Below, piece by piece: positions 40,670-51,525 of a stretch of DNA of 64,000 nucleotides. Positions within the stretch are counted from its first letter, which is position 1, and each line of letters opens with the position of its first letter. The DNA is from Brucella cytisi (GTDB lineage: Bacteria; Pseudomonadota; Alphaproteobacteria; Rhizobiales; Rhizobiaceae). Below the pieces are notes generated by a model. It did not search any database, had not been told where the DNA came from, and saw only the letters and a list, made by a program, of their open reading frames with translations. Both the position numbers and the translations under genes were made by a program. The stretch is taken from contig JAAVLQ010000002.1 in assembly GCA_012103075.1 (NCBI GenBank), forward strand, positions 885,001 through 949,000. Direction: 5' to 3'.

Positions 40670-41962
40670 TTAGTTAAACGCCCCGCCGTCGCTTTTACTC
40701 TCCGGACGCTCCTTCGCAACCTTATCGCGGTAGCCACTGGCTCGGTAGGCGGCAATCGGTTCGATGGCCCCGCCGGTGCGGCGACGTGCTTCCGCGAGGA
40801 TCGGTTCGCCGTCGGTTCTATAGGCGCGTTTCAGGGTATCGGATGCCATCAGCGCATCGTTTTCCTGCTGATAGGTTTCCAGTGCCTCACGATCCACCAG
40901 AAGCGCCTGCGCATAGGCACGGCGGATTTCATTGGCGGATGAGATCAGGCTCTCCAGCGGGTCGGTCACATTGTGCGACTGGTCGATCATATGGGCCGGA
41001 TGGAAGTCGGCCACACCACGATAATCTGCATCCACCAACTCATTGAAAACAAGGAATAATCGATACGGATCGATAGACCCGGCATCGAGATCATCGTCGC
41101 CATATTTGCTGTCGTTGAAATGGAATCCGCCGAGTTTCCCGAACTGAATCAGCCGCGCAACGATCATTTCGATATTGGTGTTGGGCGCATGGTGGCCAAG
41201 ATCGACCAGACATTGTGCCTTCGGCCCCAGTGTCGAGGCGATGAGGTAATTGGTGCCCCAGTCCTGCACCACCGTCGAATAGAAGGCCGGTTCATACATT
41301 TTGTGTTCGGAGAACAGGCGCCAGTCGTCGGGTAGTGCGTGATAGATTTCACCCATGGAAGCCAGATAGCGCTCAAAGGCGCGGGTGAAATTCTGCTGGC
41401 CCGGAAAGTTGGAACCATCGCTCACCCAGACGGTCAAGGCTTTGGAACCTATGGCTTTTCCGATTTCGATACATTCGATATTGTGCTCTACGGCTTGCGC
41501 CCGCACTGCCGGATCGACATGGGTAAGCGACCCGAATTTGTAAGAAAGATTCTGGTCTGCGCCGTCGGCAAATGTATTGGAGTTCATGGCGTCGAAGCCG
41601 AGACCAAGCGCTTCGGCATGGGCTTTGAGCTTCTTCGGATCGGCCTTGTCCCATGGAATATGCAGGGAAACATTCGGTGTGGCACGGCAAAGCTCGTTGA
41701 TGACGGCGCAATCATCGAGCTTGTCGAAAATGCCGCGCGGTTCGCCCTTTCCCGGAAAGCGCCCAAAGCGGGTGCCGCCTGTGCCTGTGCCCCATGAAGG
41801 CACGGCCACGTAATAGGCCGCCACCTTGTCTGTAATCGTGTCGATCTCGATGCCACGGCGCAAAAGCTGTTCGCCGAGCGCCTGATAATCACTCTTCAAT
41901 GCATTTTCGAAACCGGAATTATGCTCGGCGATGAAATCTGCCGCAATGCGTTGCTCGGACAT
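40670..41962 (-). CDS. rhaI: L-rhamnose isomerase, RhaI type
   Basis: Uninterrupted 430 residues of the Rhizobium/Pseudomonas-type L-rhamnose isomerase (L-rhamnose to L-rhamnulose), a TIM-barrel metal enzyme different from enteric RhaA. Recognisable blocks: SWGTGTGGTRFGRFPG, PWDKADP, TVWVSDGSNFPGQQ, SEHKMYEPAFYSTVVQDWG (metal-site Glu), LVDLGHHAPNTNIE (Asp and His ligands) and FHFNDSKYGDDDLDAGS. Second gene of the rhaDI operon, 31 bases after rhaD. Confidence 0.95.
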   Translation of the reverse strand: MSEQRIAADFIAEHNSGFENALKSDYQALGEQLLRRGIEIDTITDKVAAYYVAVPSWGTGTGGTRFGRFPGKGEPRGIFDKLDDCAVINELCRATPNVSLHIPWDKADPKKLKAHAEALGLGFDAMNSNTFADGADQNLSYKFGSLTHVDPAVRAQAVEHNIECIEIGKAIGSKALTVWVSDGSNFPGQQNFTRAFERYLASMGEIYHALPDDWRLFSEHKMYEPAFYSTVVQDWGTNYLIASTLGPKAQCLVDLGHHAPNTNIEMIVARLIQFGKLGGFHFNDSKYGDDDLDAGSIDPYRLFLVFNELVDADYRGVADFHPAHMIDQSHNVTDPLESLISSANEIRRAYAQALLVDREALETYQQENDALMASDTLKRAYRTDGEPILAEARRRTGGAIEPIAAYRASGYRDKVAKERPESKSDGGAFN

Positions 41963-41992
41963 GGTTCCTCCCAGAATGTCCAGATTATATGG

Positions 41993-44088
41993 TCAGCGCG
42001 GAAAACTCTGCTGGTTTCCGGCGTCGACATTGATGATGTTGCCGGTCGACTTGGCCGAAGCATCGCTTGCAAGAAAGTAGATGGCTTCGGCAATGTCTTC
42101 GGGGAAGACATTCAGCTTCAGCATGGAGCGCTTGCGATAATGTTCCTCAAGCTCGGAAACATCAATCTTCGAGGATGCTGCACGCTGTTCGCGCCACTCG
42201 CCGTCCCATATCTTGGAGCCGCGCAGGACAGCATCCGGGTTGACCACATTGACGCGGATTCCGGCATCTGCACCTTCCAGCGCCAGACAACGCGCCAGAT
42301 GGATTTCTGCGGCCTTTGCAGCGCAATAGGCCGAAGCATTGGGCGAAGCTGCAAGCCCGTTCTTCGAGGCGACAAATACCACATTGCCGCCGATTTGCTG
42401 GCGGCGGAACAAGCGAAACGCCTCCCGCGAAACGAGGAAGTAGCCGGTCGCCAGAATGTCGATATTGCGGTTCCACATGGAAAGTTCGGTGGCTTCTACC
42501 GGCGCGGATGATGCAATACCAGCGTTGGAAACCAGAATGTCGATGCCGCCTAGCTCGACACTGGCTTCGACAAACGCACTCGCGACGCCTTTTTCGTCGG
42601 TGACGTTCAGTTCGACACTGCGCACCTGATCGGCACCAAAGCGCTTTACGAGATTTTCGTGAGCGATTTTGAGCGATCCTGCATCGATATCCGCCAGAAC
42701 CACGCAAGCACCCTCGCCTGCCAGCCGTTCTGCTGTGGCAAAGCCGATGCCACCAGCGCCGCCGGTAATGAATGCAATGCGCCCCGCGAGGCTCTTCGGC
42801 TTTGGCATGCGCTGCAGCTTGGCTTCTTCAAGCAGCCAATACTCGATATCGAAGGCTTCCTGTTCAGGCAGGCCCTGATATTCCGATACGCCGGATGCAC
42901 CACGCATCACATTGATCGCGTTGACATAAAACTCACCGGCGATGCGCGCAGTCGCCTTGTCGCGTGCGAAGGACAGCATGCCGACACCGGGGATCAGGAA
43001 AATTACCGGATTGGGATCGCGCATCTTCGGCGAATTGTCGTGCTTGCACGCCTCGTAATAGCGCTTGTAGTCGGCGCGATAGGCTTCCAGTGCACCCTCA
43101 AGTCCGGCAACCACGGCATCGATATCGGGCTTGGCCGGGTCGAAATTAACGACCAGCGGACGGATTTTGGTGCGCAGGAAATGGTCCGGGCAGGAGGTGC
43201 CGAGTGCCGCGAGCGGATGCAATTCTTTCGAGTTCACGAATTCCAGCACGGCATCCTGATCATCGAAATGACCGAGCTTGCGCTCATCCTTTCCGATAAG
43301 TCCGCGAATTTCCGGCATCAGCCGCGCGGCAATGGCCCGGCGCTCGGAAACTGGGAGGCTCTGCGTGACAGCGCCGCCGAAAGCAGGCTTGCCTGCCGTC
43401 TTCTGATCCAGCCATTCAATGGCCTTGTTGATGATGGCGAGCGTGGTTTCGTAGCAGGCTTTAGCATCATCGGCCCAAGTGAAAAGTCCATGACTTTCAA
43501 GGACAACGCCCTTTGCCTTGGGATTTGACTTCACGAAGGCTTCAAGGTCAAGACCGAGCTGGAAGCCGGGACGACGCCACGGTAGCCAGCCGATTTCGCC
43601 ACCGAAAATCTCGCCCGTCAGTTCACGGGAATTCCGGGATGCGGCGATTGCGATGACCGCATCGGGATGCATATGGTCCACATGCCTGAAGGCGACAAAA
43701 CCATGCAGCGGCGTATCAATGGAAGCGGCGCGCGGGTTGAGATTGAAGGTGCAGTGCGGCAGGAAACCGACCATGCGGTCCTCGTCCTCGACACCCTTAT
43801 AGATACCTTTCAGCGCGTCGAGCTTGTCCTGATAAAGCGTGGCAAAGCCATCGAGCTTGATTGTGCCGACATCACCGCCCGAACCCTTGACCCAGAGAAC
43901 CTGAACTTTTCGCCAGTCAGCGGATCGGTTTCCTCCACCTTGGCGGAAGTGTTTCCGCCGCCGTAATTGGTGATGCGCTTGTCGGAACCGAGCAGATTGG
44001 AGCGGTAAAGCAGCTTGCCCGGCTCATCCATCGTTGCTGCTCTGGCGTCATCCCACCGGTTTTCGAGAAGCCTGCTCTGGGCCACCAT
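41993..44088 (-). CDS. rhaD: RhaD bifunctional rhamnulose-phosphate aldolase/dehydrogenase (frame break)
   Basis: About 699 residues. The N-terminal class II aldolase domain (GGGNTSAKVEETDP; zinc-site HGFVAFRHVDHMHPDA) cleaves rhamnulose 1-phosphate to dihydroxyacetone phosphate and L-lactaldehyde. The C-terminal SDR domain (FITGGAGGIGFATAERL, NAGIASSAP, YCAAKAAE) oxidises lactaldehyde. This fusion is characteristic of rhizobial rhamnose catabolism. The frame changes near 43905 in an A-run; correction gives EKVQVLWVKGSGGDVGTIKLD (in part). Start 44088 lies next to the RhaR operator region. Confidence 0.93.
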
Positions 44089-44198
44089 GTCATCCTCCCA
44101 AGTCTGTTATGGTGAATCGCAAGCCGCCTGTACGTTGCATGCCCGTTCAATGTGCCAGCGATCATGTTGCGGCAGATATGACGTATCAAACGAATTGC

Positions 44199-44271
44199 TG
44201 TCAATCACAAACGATCATAATCAATCATTAATGTGATTATCGTGCGCCATTGTGATTGTTTATGATTGACA
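44199..44271. promoter_or_regulatory. RhaR operator region with long nested inverted repeats
   Basis: Arms at 44199-44221 and 44249-44271 (each beginning or ending TGTCAATCA / TGATTGACA) match as reverse complements at 20 of 23 positions, centres 50 bases apart. Nested between them are ATAATCA (44217-44223) and TGATTAT (44234-44240). It lies in the divergent rhaD-rhaR gap, which fits cooperative binding or looping by the DeoR-type repressor RhaR. Confidence 0.8.
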
Positions 44272-44311
44272 GGCGCGACATTTATGCCCGATACAAAGAC
44301 AAGGAGGAGCC

Positions 44312-45136
44312 ATGCACGAAAGAGAGCGCCACCGCATCATCCTGAGTGCTGTTCAGGAAAAGCCGGTGATTACCATTCAGGATCTGGTGGAATTGACGGA
44401 GGCGTCGGAAGCGACCCTTCGCCGGGATATTGCTTCTCTCCATATGCAGGGGCCGTATCAAGCGCGTGCGTGGTGGCGCAGAGGCTATTCATCCGCCGCA
44501 GTTCGGCAATCTTGCGGGCCGTCCTTTCAAGGTTTCGAATCGGAAAACGCGGATTGCAAGCGCGCAATAGCTCGTGAAGCGGTTGCGCTGTGCGAGGAAG
44601 GCGACAGCATCATCATTAATGGCGGGTCCACGACTTTCCAGATGGTGCATTATCTTGCTCCGCGCCGCCTTCAGGTGCTGACCAATTCGTTTGCCATCGC
44701 CGAACATCTTCTGCACCAGTCGAAAAGCACGGTGATCGTGCCCGGCGGTGCGATCTATCGCGACCAGAGCCTTATCCTGTCACCTTTCGACAATGACGTT
44801 ATTCGTAATTTCTACGGACGGCGCATGTTTATGGGCTGTCAGGGGATCAGCCCGCTCGGCGTCATGGAATCCGATGCGCTGATCATCCAGAGCGAACAGA
44901 AACTGATGGGCCGGGCGGACGAACTTGTCCTGATGGTCGATTCAACGAAATTCACACGCCGTTCCAGCCTCATCCTTTGCCCTCTCGACCGGGTCAGCAC
45001 GCTGATCACCGATGACGGCATTTCGGATGAAGCGCGGCGCATGGTGGAAAATGCGGGCATCCGGCTCATCGTGGCGCAGGTCTCCGCAAATGCTGGCAAG
45101 GGCGACCCACGGGAGGATTCCGCCGAGGTGGCCTGA
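44312..45136 (+). CDS. rhaR: RhaR, DeoR-family regulator of rhamnose genes (compensated frame shifts)
   Basis: 275 residues. HTH RIILSAVQEKPVITIQDLVE and EASEATLRRDIASL; C-terminal sugar-phosphate sensor ISINGGSTT-like (IIINGGSTTFQMVHYL) and MGCQGISPLGVMESD. The frame stays open but residues about 49-82 are scrambled: reading the next frame there gives GRIKRVRGGAEAIHPP and FGNLAGRPFKVS, the normal DeoR sequence, so two opposite one-base errors (near 44450 and 44540) cancel. AAGGAGGAGCC precedes the ATG. First gene of rhaRSTPQUK. Confidence 0.9.
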   Translation: MHERERHRIILSAVQEKPVITIQDLVELTEASEATLRRDIASLHMQGPYQARAWWRRGYSSAAVRQSCGPSFQGFESENADCKRAIAREAVALCEEGDSIIINGGSTTFQMVHYLAPRRLQVLTNSFAIAEHLLHQSKSTVIVPGGAIYRDQSLILSPFDNDVIRNFYGRRMFMGCQGISPLGVMESDALIIQSEQKLMGRADELVLMVDSTKFTRRSSLILCPLDRVSTLITDDGISDEARRMVENAGIRLIVAQVSANAGKGDPREDSAEVA

Positions 45137-45182
45137 GCCGGAACAAGCGAAACATATGTCTTTATACTGGGAGGAATGAGAC

Positions 45183-46177
45183 ATGAAACTTTTCAAGAAA
45201 CTGGCATTAGGCACTGCACTGGCCGTTGCCTTCATGGCTGCCCATGCGCAGGCCGCCGACATGAAGATCGGGCTTGTTGCGAAGTCGCTCGGCAACGGCT
45301 TCTTTGAAGCTGCCAACAAGGGCGCGCAGGAAGCTGCGAAGGAACTGGGCGGCGTAGAGGTCATCTATACCGGCCCGACCACCACGACGGCGGAAGGTCA
45401 GATTGAGGTCATCAATTCCCTGATCGCGCAGGGCGTGGATGCCATCGCTATTTCGGCCAACGACCCGGATGCTGTCGTCCCTGCCCTGAAGAAAGCCGCA
45501 CAGCGCGGCATCAAGGTGATCTCGTGGGATTCGGGCGTCGCACCTGAAGGCCGTATCGTCCACCTCAACCCGTCTTCCAACGAACTGATCGGCAAGATGT
45601 GTCTCAAGCTCGCAGCCGATCACCTGCCGGACGGCAAGGGCGATTTCGCGATCCTGTCTGCCACCACCACCTCGACCAACCAGAATATCTGGATTGGCGA
45701 GATGAAGAAGCAGCTCAAGGACTTCCCCGGCCTCAATCTGGTGACCACCGTTTATGGTGACGACCGCCGACAAGAGCTACCGCGAAGCGCAAGGACTGCT
45801 GACTTCAAACCCGAATGTGAAGGTCATCGTGGCACCGACGACTGTTGGCGTTCTCGCTGCCTCGCAGGCCGTGAAGGATGCAGGCAAGATTGGTGATGTC
45901 TATGTGACCGGCCTTGGTCTTCCGTCCGAAATGGCCGGCGCCATCAAGACGGGTGCAACCAAGGAATTCGCCATCTGGAACCCGATCGACCTTTGGCTAT
46001 TCGGCAACCCAGATTGCCTATCATCTTGTAAAGGGTGATGCCGATGGCAAGCCGGGCTCGGAAATCGAAGCCGGACGCATGGGCAAGATCAAGATTGGTG
46101 ACAATGGCGAAGCCGCAATGAGCGATCCGTTCGTCTATGACGCGTCGAATATCGACGAATTCTCCAAGGTCTTCTGA
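45183..46177 (+). CDS. rhaS: RhaS, rhamnose-binding protein (frame breaks)
   Basis: Periplasmic class 2 sugar-binding protein of about 331 residues: signal peptide MKLFKKLALGTALAVAFMAA, ending AHAQA, then KIGLVAKSLGNGFFEAANKG and NSLIAQGVDAIAISANDP. Frame changes near 45765 and near 46003; correction gives TTADKSYREAQGLLTSNP and NPIDLGYSATQIAYHLVKG. In Rhizobium RhaSTPQ is the rhamnose importer, and RhaK is needed for its activity. GGGAGG lies upstream. Confidence 0.92.
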
Positions 46178-46184
46178 TCGGTAA

Positions 46185-46229
46185 GCGCGTCCCGAAAAGT
46201 GGAAACCGGTTTTCGGAAAAGATGCGCGT
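46185..46229. repeat. Dispersed palindromic repeat, copy 3
   Basis: GCGCGTCCCGAAAAGTGG paired with TTTTCGGAAAAGATGCGCGT, between rhaS and rhaT. A hairpin right after the binding-protein gene would favour its expression over the rest of the operon. Confidence 0.82.
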
Positions 46230-46304
46230 ACAAAAAGAAGCGGCATTGGATATGCAACCCCAATGCCGCCTATCGTTTTCCAAACCCGACTTCAGGTATC
46301 TGCT

Positions 46305-47854
46305 ATGAATGCAGCCTTTCAATCCAGCGGCCTATCCGGCGGAGAGCCGACGCTTTCCACCACGGATCAGCCCATTCTGGAAATGCGCGGCATAGCCAAG
46401 ACGTTTCCGGGCGTGCGTGCGCTTGATGACGTGAACATCGCGCTTTATCCCGGCAAGGTGACGGCGCTGATCGGAGAGAATGGCGCTGGCAAATCCACGC
46501 TTGTGAAAATCCTGACTGGGATCTATCAGCCCGACGAAGGCGAAATCTTCATCGACGGCAAGCCGGTGCATTTCGCAACTGCACAGGATGCGACCGATCA
46601 CGGCGTAACGGCCATTCATCAGGAAACCGTGCTCTTCGACGAATTGTCGGTGGGTGAAAACATCTATCTCGGCCATGCGCCCCGCACGAAGTTCGGTTTC
46701 GTCAACTGGAAGGCTGTTTATGCACGCTCGCAGGCGTTGCTTTCGTCGCTCGAAACGACTGTCGATGCCCGTATCAAGCTGAAAGAACTGTCCATTGCCC
46801 AGCGCCATCTGGTCGCCATTGCCCGCGCGCTGTCGGTGGATTCGCGCATCGTCATCATGGATGAGCCGACCGCGGCGCTCTCGCGCAAGGAAGTGGACGA
46901 TCTGTTCCGCATCGTGGCGCGGCTAAAGGCACAGGACAAAGCCATCCTGTTCATCAGCCACAAATTCGATGAAGTATATGAAATCGCCGATAATTACGCG
47001 GTTTTCCGCGACGGGCACGCCGTCGGCCACGGCACGCTTGCTGATACGCGGCAGAATGAGATTGTCCGCATGATGGTCGGGCGTTCTGTCGAACAGGTTT
47101 TCCCCAAGCAGGATGTCGCCATCGGCAAACCAGTGCTCAAGGTCGAAAATTATTCGCATCCAACCGAATTTCGCGACATTTCCTTTGAGCTGCGCAAGGG
47201 TGAAATCCTTGGCGTCTACGGCCTTGTGGGGCCGGTCGCTCGGAATTTGCACAATCGCTGTTCGGCATCACTAAGCCTTCCCATGGCCGCGTGACGCTCG
47301 AAGATCGCGAGATCAGCATCCGCCGTCCCGGCGATGCGGTGGCGCATGGCATCGTCTATGTGCCGGAGGAGCGCGGACGCCACGGGGCCGTGCTGCAACT
47401 GCCGATCTTCCAGAATGTATCGCTGCCGTCGCTTGCCCGCACCTCGCGCAATGGTTTTCTGCGCATGGCGGAAGAACTGGCGCTGGCGCGCAAATATGCC
47501 GAGCGTTTCGACCTGCGCGCCGCCGCCCTTTCCGTACCGGTAGGTACGCTGTCCGGCGGCAACCAGCAGAAGGTCGTCATCGGCAAGTGGCTCGCGACCA
47601 ATCCGAAGGTCATCATTCTCGATGAGCCGACCAAGGGCATCGATATCGGTTCCAAGGCAGCGGTTCACGCCTTTATCAGCGAATTGGCTGCAGAAGGGCT
47701 CAGCATCATCATGATCTCGTCGGAACTGCCGGAAATCATCGGCATGTCTGACCGTGTGATGGTCATGCGCGAAGGGCTGATGGGAGGCATCTTTGAGCGC
47801 GCCAGCCTCGACGCGGAAGTGCTGGTGCGCGCCGCCACCGGAAACACGGAGTAG
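46305..47854 (+). CDS. rhaT: RhaT, rhamnose importer ATPase (frame break)
   Basis: About 517 residues with two ABC domains, as in sugar importers of the RbsA/XylG class. Domain 1: GENGAGKSTLVKILTG, DEPTAALSRKE, SHKFDEVYEIAD. Domain 2: LSGGNQQKVVIGKWLATNPK and DEPTKGIDIGSKAAVH. Start 46305 (MNAAFQSSG) is favoured by AGGT upstream; the longer frame would overlap the repeat. The G-run near 47229 is one base short; correction gives GLVGAGRSELAQSLFGITKPS. Not the enteric RhaT symporter despite the shared name. Confidence 0.92.
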
Positions 47855-47857
47855 ACG

Positions 47858-48856
47858 ATGAAACAGTCGCTCAAGCAGCGCGAACTCCTGCTTCTTGTCA
47901 TCATCGCTATTCTGGTGGGGCTGTTCGCAAGCCGCGCTCCGGGTTTTGCCAGCGCGCATAATCTGGTGAATATTTTCAACGACACGTCCATCCTCATCAT
48001 TGTCGCGCTTGGACAGATGGCGGTGATCCTGACCAAGTCTATTGATCTGTCGGTCGCCGCCAACCTCGCCTTTACCGGCACGGCAGTGGCGATGCTGAAT
48101 GCGACCTATCCGGGCCTGCCGCTCGTGTTTCTCATTGTGCTGGCCATCGGCATCGGCGCGGTTCTGGGCGCCATCAATGGCATTCTGGTCTGGAAGCTCA
48201 ACATTCCGGCGATTGTCGTCACGCTTGGCACGCTTACCATCTATCGCGGCATGGCTTTTGTGCTCTCCGGCGGCGCGTGGGTGAACGCGCATCAGATGAC
48301 CGCACCCTTCCTCAACACGCCGCGCACGTCCTTTCTTGGCCTGCCGCTCCTCGGCTGGACGGCGATCCTGATTGTGGCGCTCGTCTATGTACTGCTGACG
48401 CGGACATTCTTCGGCCGCGCGCTTTATGCTTCCGGCGGCAACCCGACCGCCGCCGTCTATGCCGGGATCGACGTCGGCCGCACGCGCTTCTTCGCCTTCG
48501 TGCTGTCGGGTGCGCTCGCCGGGCTTTGCGGCTATCTCTGGGTGTCGCGCTACGCCGTCGCCTATGTGGATGTTGCAGCCGGATTCGAACTCGACAGCGT
48601 TGCGGCCTGCGTCATTGGCGGCATCTCGACACTTGGCGGGATAGGTTCTGTTGCCGGTGCGGTTCTCGGTGCGCTGTTCCTCGGCGTCATCAAGAACGCA
48701 CTGCCGGTCATCGACATATCGCCCTTCTGGCAGATGGCGATTTCCGGCTCTGTTATCATCTTGGCCGTGATCTTCAATGCACGACAGGAAAAGCGGCGCG
48801 GACGCATCATCCTGCGCGACAAGGCTGCAAAAACTTACGAGGAGGTTGCGGCATGA
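47858..48856 (+). CDS. rhaP: RhaP, rhamnose importer permease
   Basis: Uninterrupted 332 residues, about ten hydrophobic segments of the ribose-type (RbsC) family. QMAVILTKSIDLSVAANLAFTG, GAINGILVWKLNIPAIVVTLGT and YASGGNPTAAVYAGIDVGRTR are family blocks. It overlaps rhaQ by four bases (ATGA). With RhaQ it forms the membrane channel for rhamnose. Confidence 0.93.
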   Translation: MKQSLKQRELLLLVIIAILVGLFASRAPGFASAHNLVNIFNDTSILIIVALGQMAVILTKSIDLSVAANLAFTGTAVAMLNATYPGLPLVFLIVLAIGIGAVLGAINGILVWKLNIPAIVVTLGTLTIYRGMAFVLSGGAWVNAHQMTAPFLNTPRTSFLGLPLLGWTAILIVALVYVLLTRTFFGRALYASGGNPTAAVYAGIDVGRTRFFAFVLSGALAGLCGYLWVSRYAVAYVDVAAGFELDSVAACVIGGISTLGGIGSVAGAVLGALFLGVIKNALPVIDISPFWQMAISGSVIILAVIFNARQEKRRGRIILRDKAAKTYEEVAA

Positions 48857-49850
48857 ATAATGAACAGCGCCGTCATATCCCCGACCGGCTCGGAACGCCA
48901 TTCTCCCGCATCTTCGCAAGCTGGGAAATGCTTTTGCTTGGCGTGGCAATTGCGATCTTCATCGCTAATTCCTTTACCTCGCCCTACTTCCTCAATGCCC
49001 GAACCTGTCGGACGCCACGTTCAATTTCACCGAAAAGGCATTGATCGCCTTTGCGATGACGCTTCTCATTATTTCCGGTGAAATCGATCTTTCGGTCGCC
49101 GCGATCATTGCGCTCGCCTCGACGGCGATGGGGGCAGCGACGCAGGCAGGTGTCGGCACACCCGGCCTCGTGATGATCGGCATCGGCACCGGCCTCGTCT
49201 GCGGCGCAATCAATGGCGGGCTGGTGGCCGGGTTGAAACTGCCATCCATCGTTGTGACCATCGGCACGATGAGCCTTTTCCGCGGTATTTCCTATATTGT
49301 GCTGGGCGATCAGGCCTTTGGCGGCTACCCGGCAAGCTTTGCCTATTTCGGACAGGGCTATGTTTTCTGGGTGATCTCTTTCGAATTCGCACTGTTCGTT
49401 CTGTTTGCCGTTCTGTTCGGCGTGCTGCTGCACTGGACCAGCTTCGGACGCCGCATCTATGCCATCGGCAACAATGAATTCGCAGCGCGCTTTTCCGGCA
49501 TCCCAGTCGAGAAAACCAAATTCGTGCTCTTCTTATTGACCGGCGTGATGAGCGGTATCGCCGCCGTCTGCCTCACCTCGCGCCTTGGCTCGACACGCCC
49601 ATCCATTGCACAAGGCTGGGAACTGGAAATCGTCACCATGGTCGTGCTGGGCGGCGTGTCGATCCTTGGCGGCTCGGGCACAATTGTCGGCGTGGTGATT
49701 GCGGCCTTCGTCATGGGCCTTGTGACCTTCGGGCTTGGGCTTCTCAATGTGCCGGGCATCGTCATGTCGATCTTCATCGGCCTCCTGCTGATCGTCACCA
49801 TTTCACTGCCGATCCTCATCCGGCAGTTCAAAACGAGGCGTGCAGCATGA
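48853..49850 (+). CDS. rhaQ: RhaQ, rhamnose importer permease (frame break)
   Basis: About 333 residues, starting [14 protein letters not shown]. Second RbsC-type permease: [39 protein letters not shown] and [20 protein letters not shown]. The frame changes near 49000; one more A gives [19 protein letters not shown]. Its end overlaps the rhaU start (ATGA). Confidence 0.92.
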
Positions 49851-50167
49851 CTAGCGAACGCTATGCATTTCGCATGAAGCTCAATCCGGGCATGGAAGCG
49901 GAATATCGCCGCCGTCATGATGAGATATGGCCAGAACTGGTGGACCTTCTCCACAAGGCAGGTGTGTCGGATTACGCGATCTATCTCGATGAAGAGACCA
50001 ATATCCTGTTCGGCGTGCTGGTACGTAAGCCCAATCACGGCATGGCCGCCCTGCCTGATCATCCGGTGATGAAAAATTGGTGGGTGCATATGGCGGATAT
50101 CATGGCAACGAATGCCGATAATTCGCCGGTTTCCGTGGACCTCAAGCCAGTGTTTCACATGCCATGA
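49847..50167 (+). CDS. rhaU: RhaU, L-rhamnose mutarotase
   Basis: Uninterrupted 106 residues. Interconverts alpha and beta anomers of L-rhamnose so that the isomerase receives its preferred form. [21 protein letters not shown] with the catalytic His, [17 protein letters not shown] and WWVHMADIM are the family blocks. Overlaps rhaQ and rhaK by four bases on each side, a fully coupled operon. Confidence 0.94.
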   Translation: MTSERYAFRMKLNPGMEAEYRRRHDEIWPELVDLLHKAGVSDYAIYLDEETNILFGVLVRKPNHGMAALPDHPVMKNWWVHMADIMATNADNSPVSVDLKPVFHMP

Positions 50168-51524
50168 AGCGCATTGCCATTCTGGATATAGGCAAAACAA
50201 ACGCTAAAGTCGTTGTGCTTGATGCGGCAAGCGGCGAAGAAATCGTCGCAAACCGCATCTCCAATACGGTGCTGTGCGATGGCTCCTATCCACATTATGA
50301 CATCGAGGCTCTGTGGCGCTTTTTCCTGAAAAGCCTTGCCGCTTTTGTCAAAGAGCCGGGCTTCGACGCCATTTCCATCACCACGCATGGCGCGGCGGCG
50401 GTTCTCGTCGCGAAGGACGGCACGCTGGCCATGCCTGTCCTCGACTATGAACTCGACTATCCGGCTGAAATCCGCGCGGCCTATGCGGCCATAAAGCCGG
50501 ATTTCAAAGATACATTCTCGCCACCGCTGTCGCTCGGCCTTAATCTCGGTGCGCAGCTTCATTATCTGAAGACGGTATTTCCCGCCGATTTTGCGCGGAC
50601 GCATTTCATATTCACCTATCCACAATATTGGGCATGGCGTCTGACCGGCATTGCCGCTTCGGAAGTGACCTCGCTGGGCTGCCACACCGATTTATGGCTA
50701 CCGCAGAAATCCGCCTTCTCGCCCCTCGTTGACCGGCTGGACGTTCGCGCAAAATTCCCGCCGCTTCGGTCTGCCTTCGATGCGTTGGGCGAAGTTCTGC
50801 CCGAGATTGCATCAGAAATCGGCCTTTGCAAAGCCGTGCCGGTTCTTTGCGGCATTCACGATTCCAATGCATCGCTGCTCGCGCATCTAATGGATCGGGA
50901 GGGCCCGTTCTCGGTCGTCTCGACCGGGACGTGGGTGGTGAGTTTCGCCGTTGGCGGCAATTTCGACGGGCTTGCCCCGGAACGCGACACGCTTGCCAAT
51001 GTCGATGCCTATGGTCGTGCTGTTCCATCCGCCCGTTACATGGGCGGGCGCGAATTCGATATCATGACGGAAGGATTGACCGTCCCCCGGTCATCGACCA
51101 GCCCGATATTGCAGCAAAGGTTCTGGCGCAGCACATCATGGCGCTGCCGTCAGCCGTGCCGGGTTGCGGTCCCTATCCGAGGTCCAATCTTCGCTGGATC
51201 AATGTTGACACAGCCAGCGATGCAGAGCGCTATGTAGCCGCCTGCATCTATGCGGCGCTGATGACGGAAACCTGTCTCCATCTGCTGGGTGCCGATGGAC
51301 CGGTTATCGTCGAAGGGCCGTTTGCCGGAAACCCGGTCTATCTTGAAGCGCTGGCGAATTTTACGGGACGAGACGTCGAAGCTGTATCAGGATCGACCGG
51401 CACGTCGCTTGGTGCCGGATTGCTCGCAGGTGCAACGGTTCCGGAGAAACACGGCAGGATTTTCAGACCGGGCAATGAAGCCTACGCTGATTACCGAAAG
51501 CAATGGATAAAGAATACGACATAA
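50164..51524 (+). CDS. rhaK: RhaK, rhamnose (rhamnulose) kinase (frame break)
   Basis: About 453 residues of the FGGY carbohydrate kinase family: ATP-site [17 protein letters not shown] at the N-terminus, [24 protein letters not shown], and C-terminal [14 protein letters not shown]. In R. leguminosarum RhaK is required both for kinase activity and for rhamnose transport. The frame changes at the C-run near 51087; correction continues [20 protein letters not shown] sequence. Stops one base before the converging MFS stop. Confidence 0.92.
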
Positions 51525-51525
51525 A

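Noticed and set aside
47216..48949. 577-codon minus-strand open frame
   Set aside because: Antisense to rhaT and rhaP, rich in His, Arg and Asp without domains; a shadow frame.
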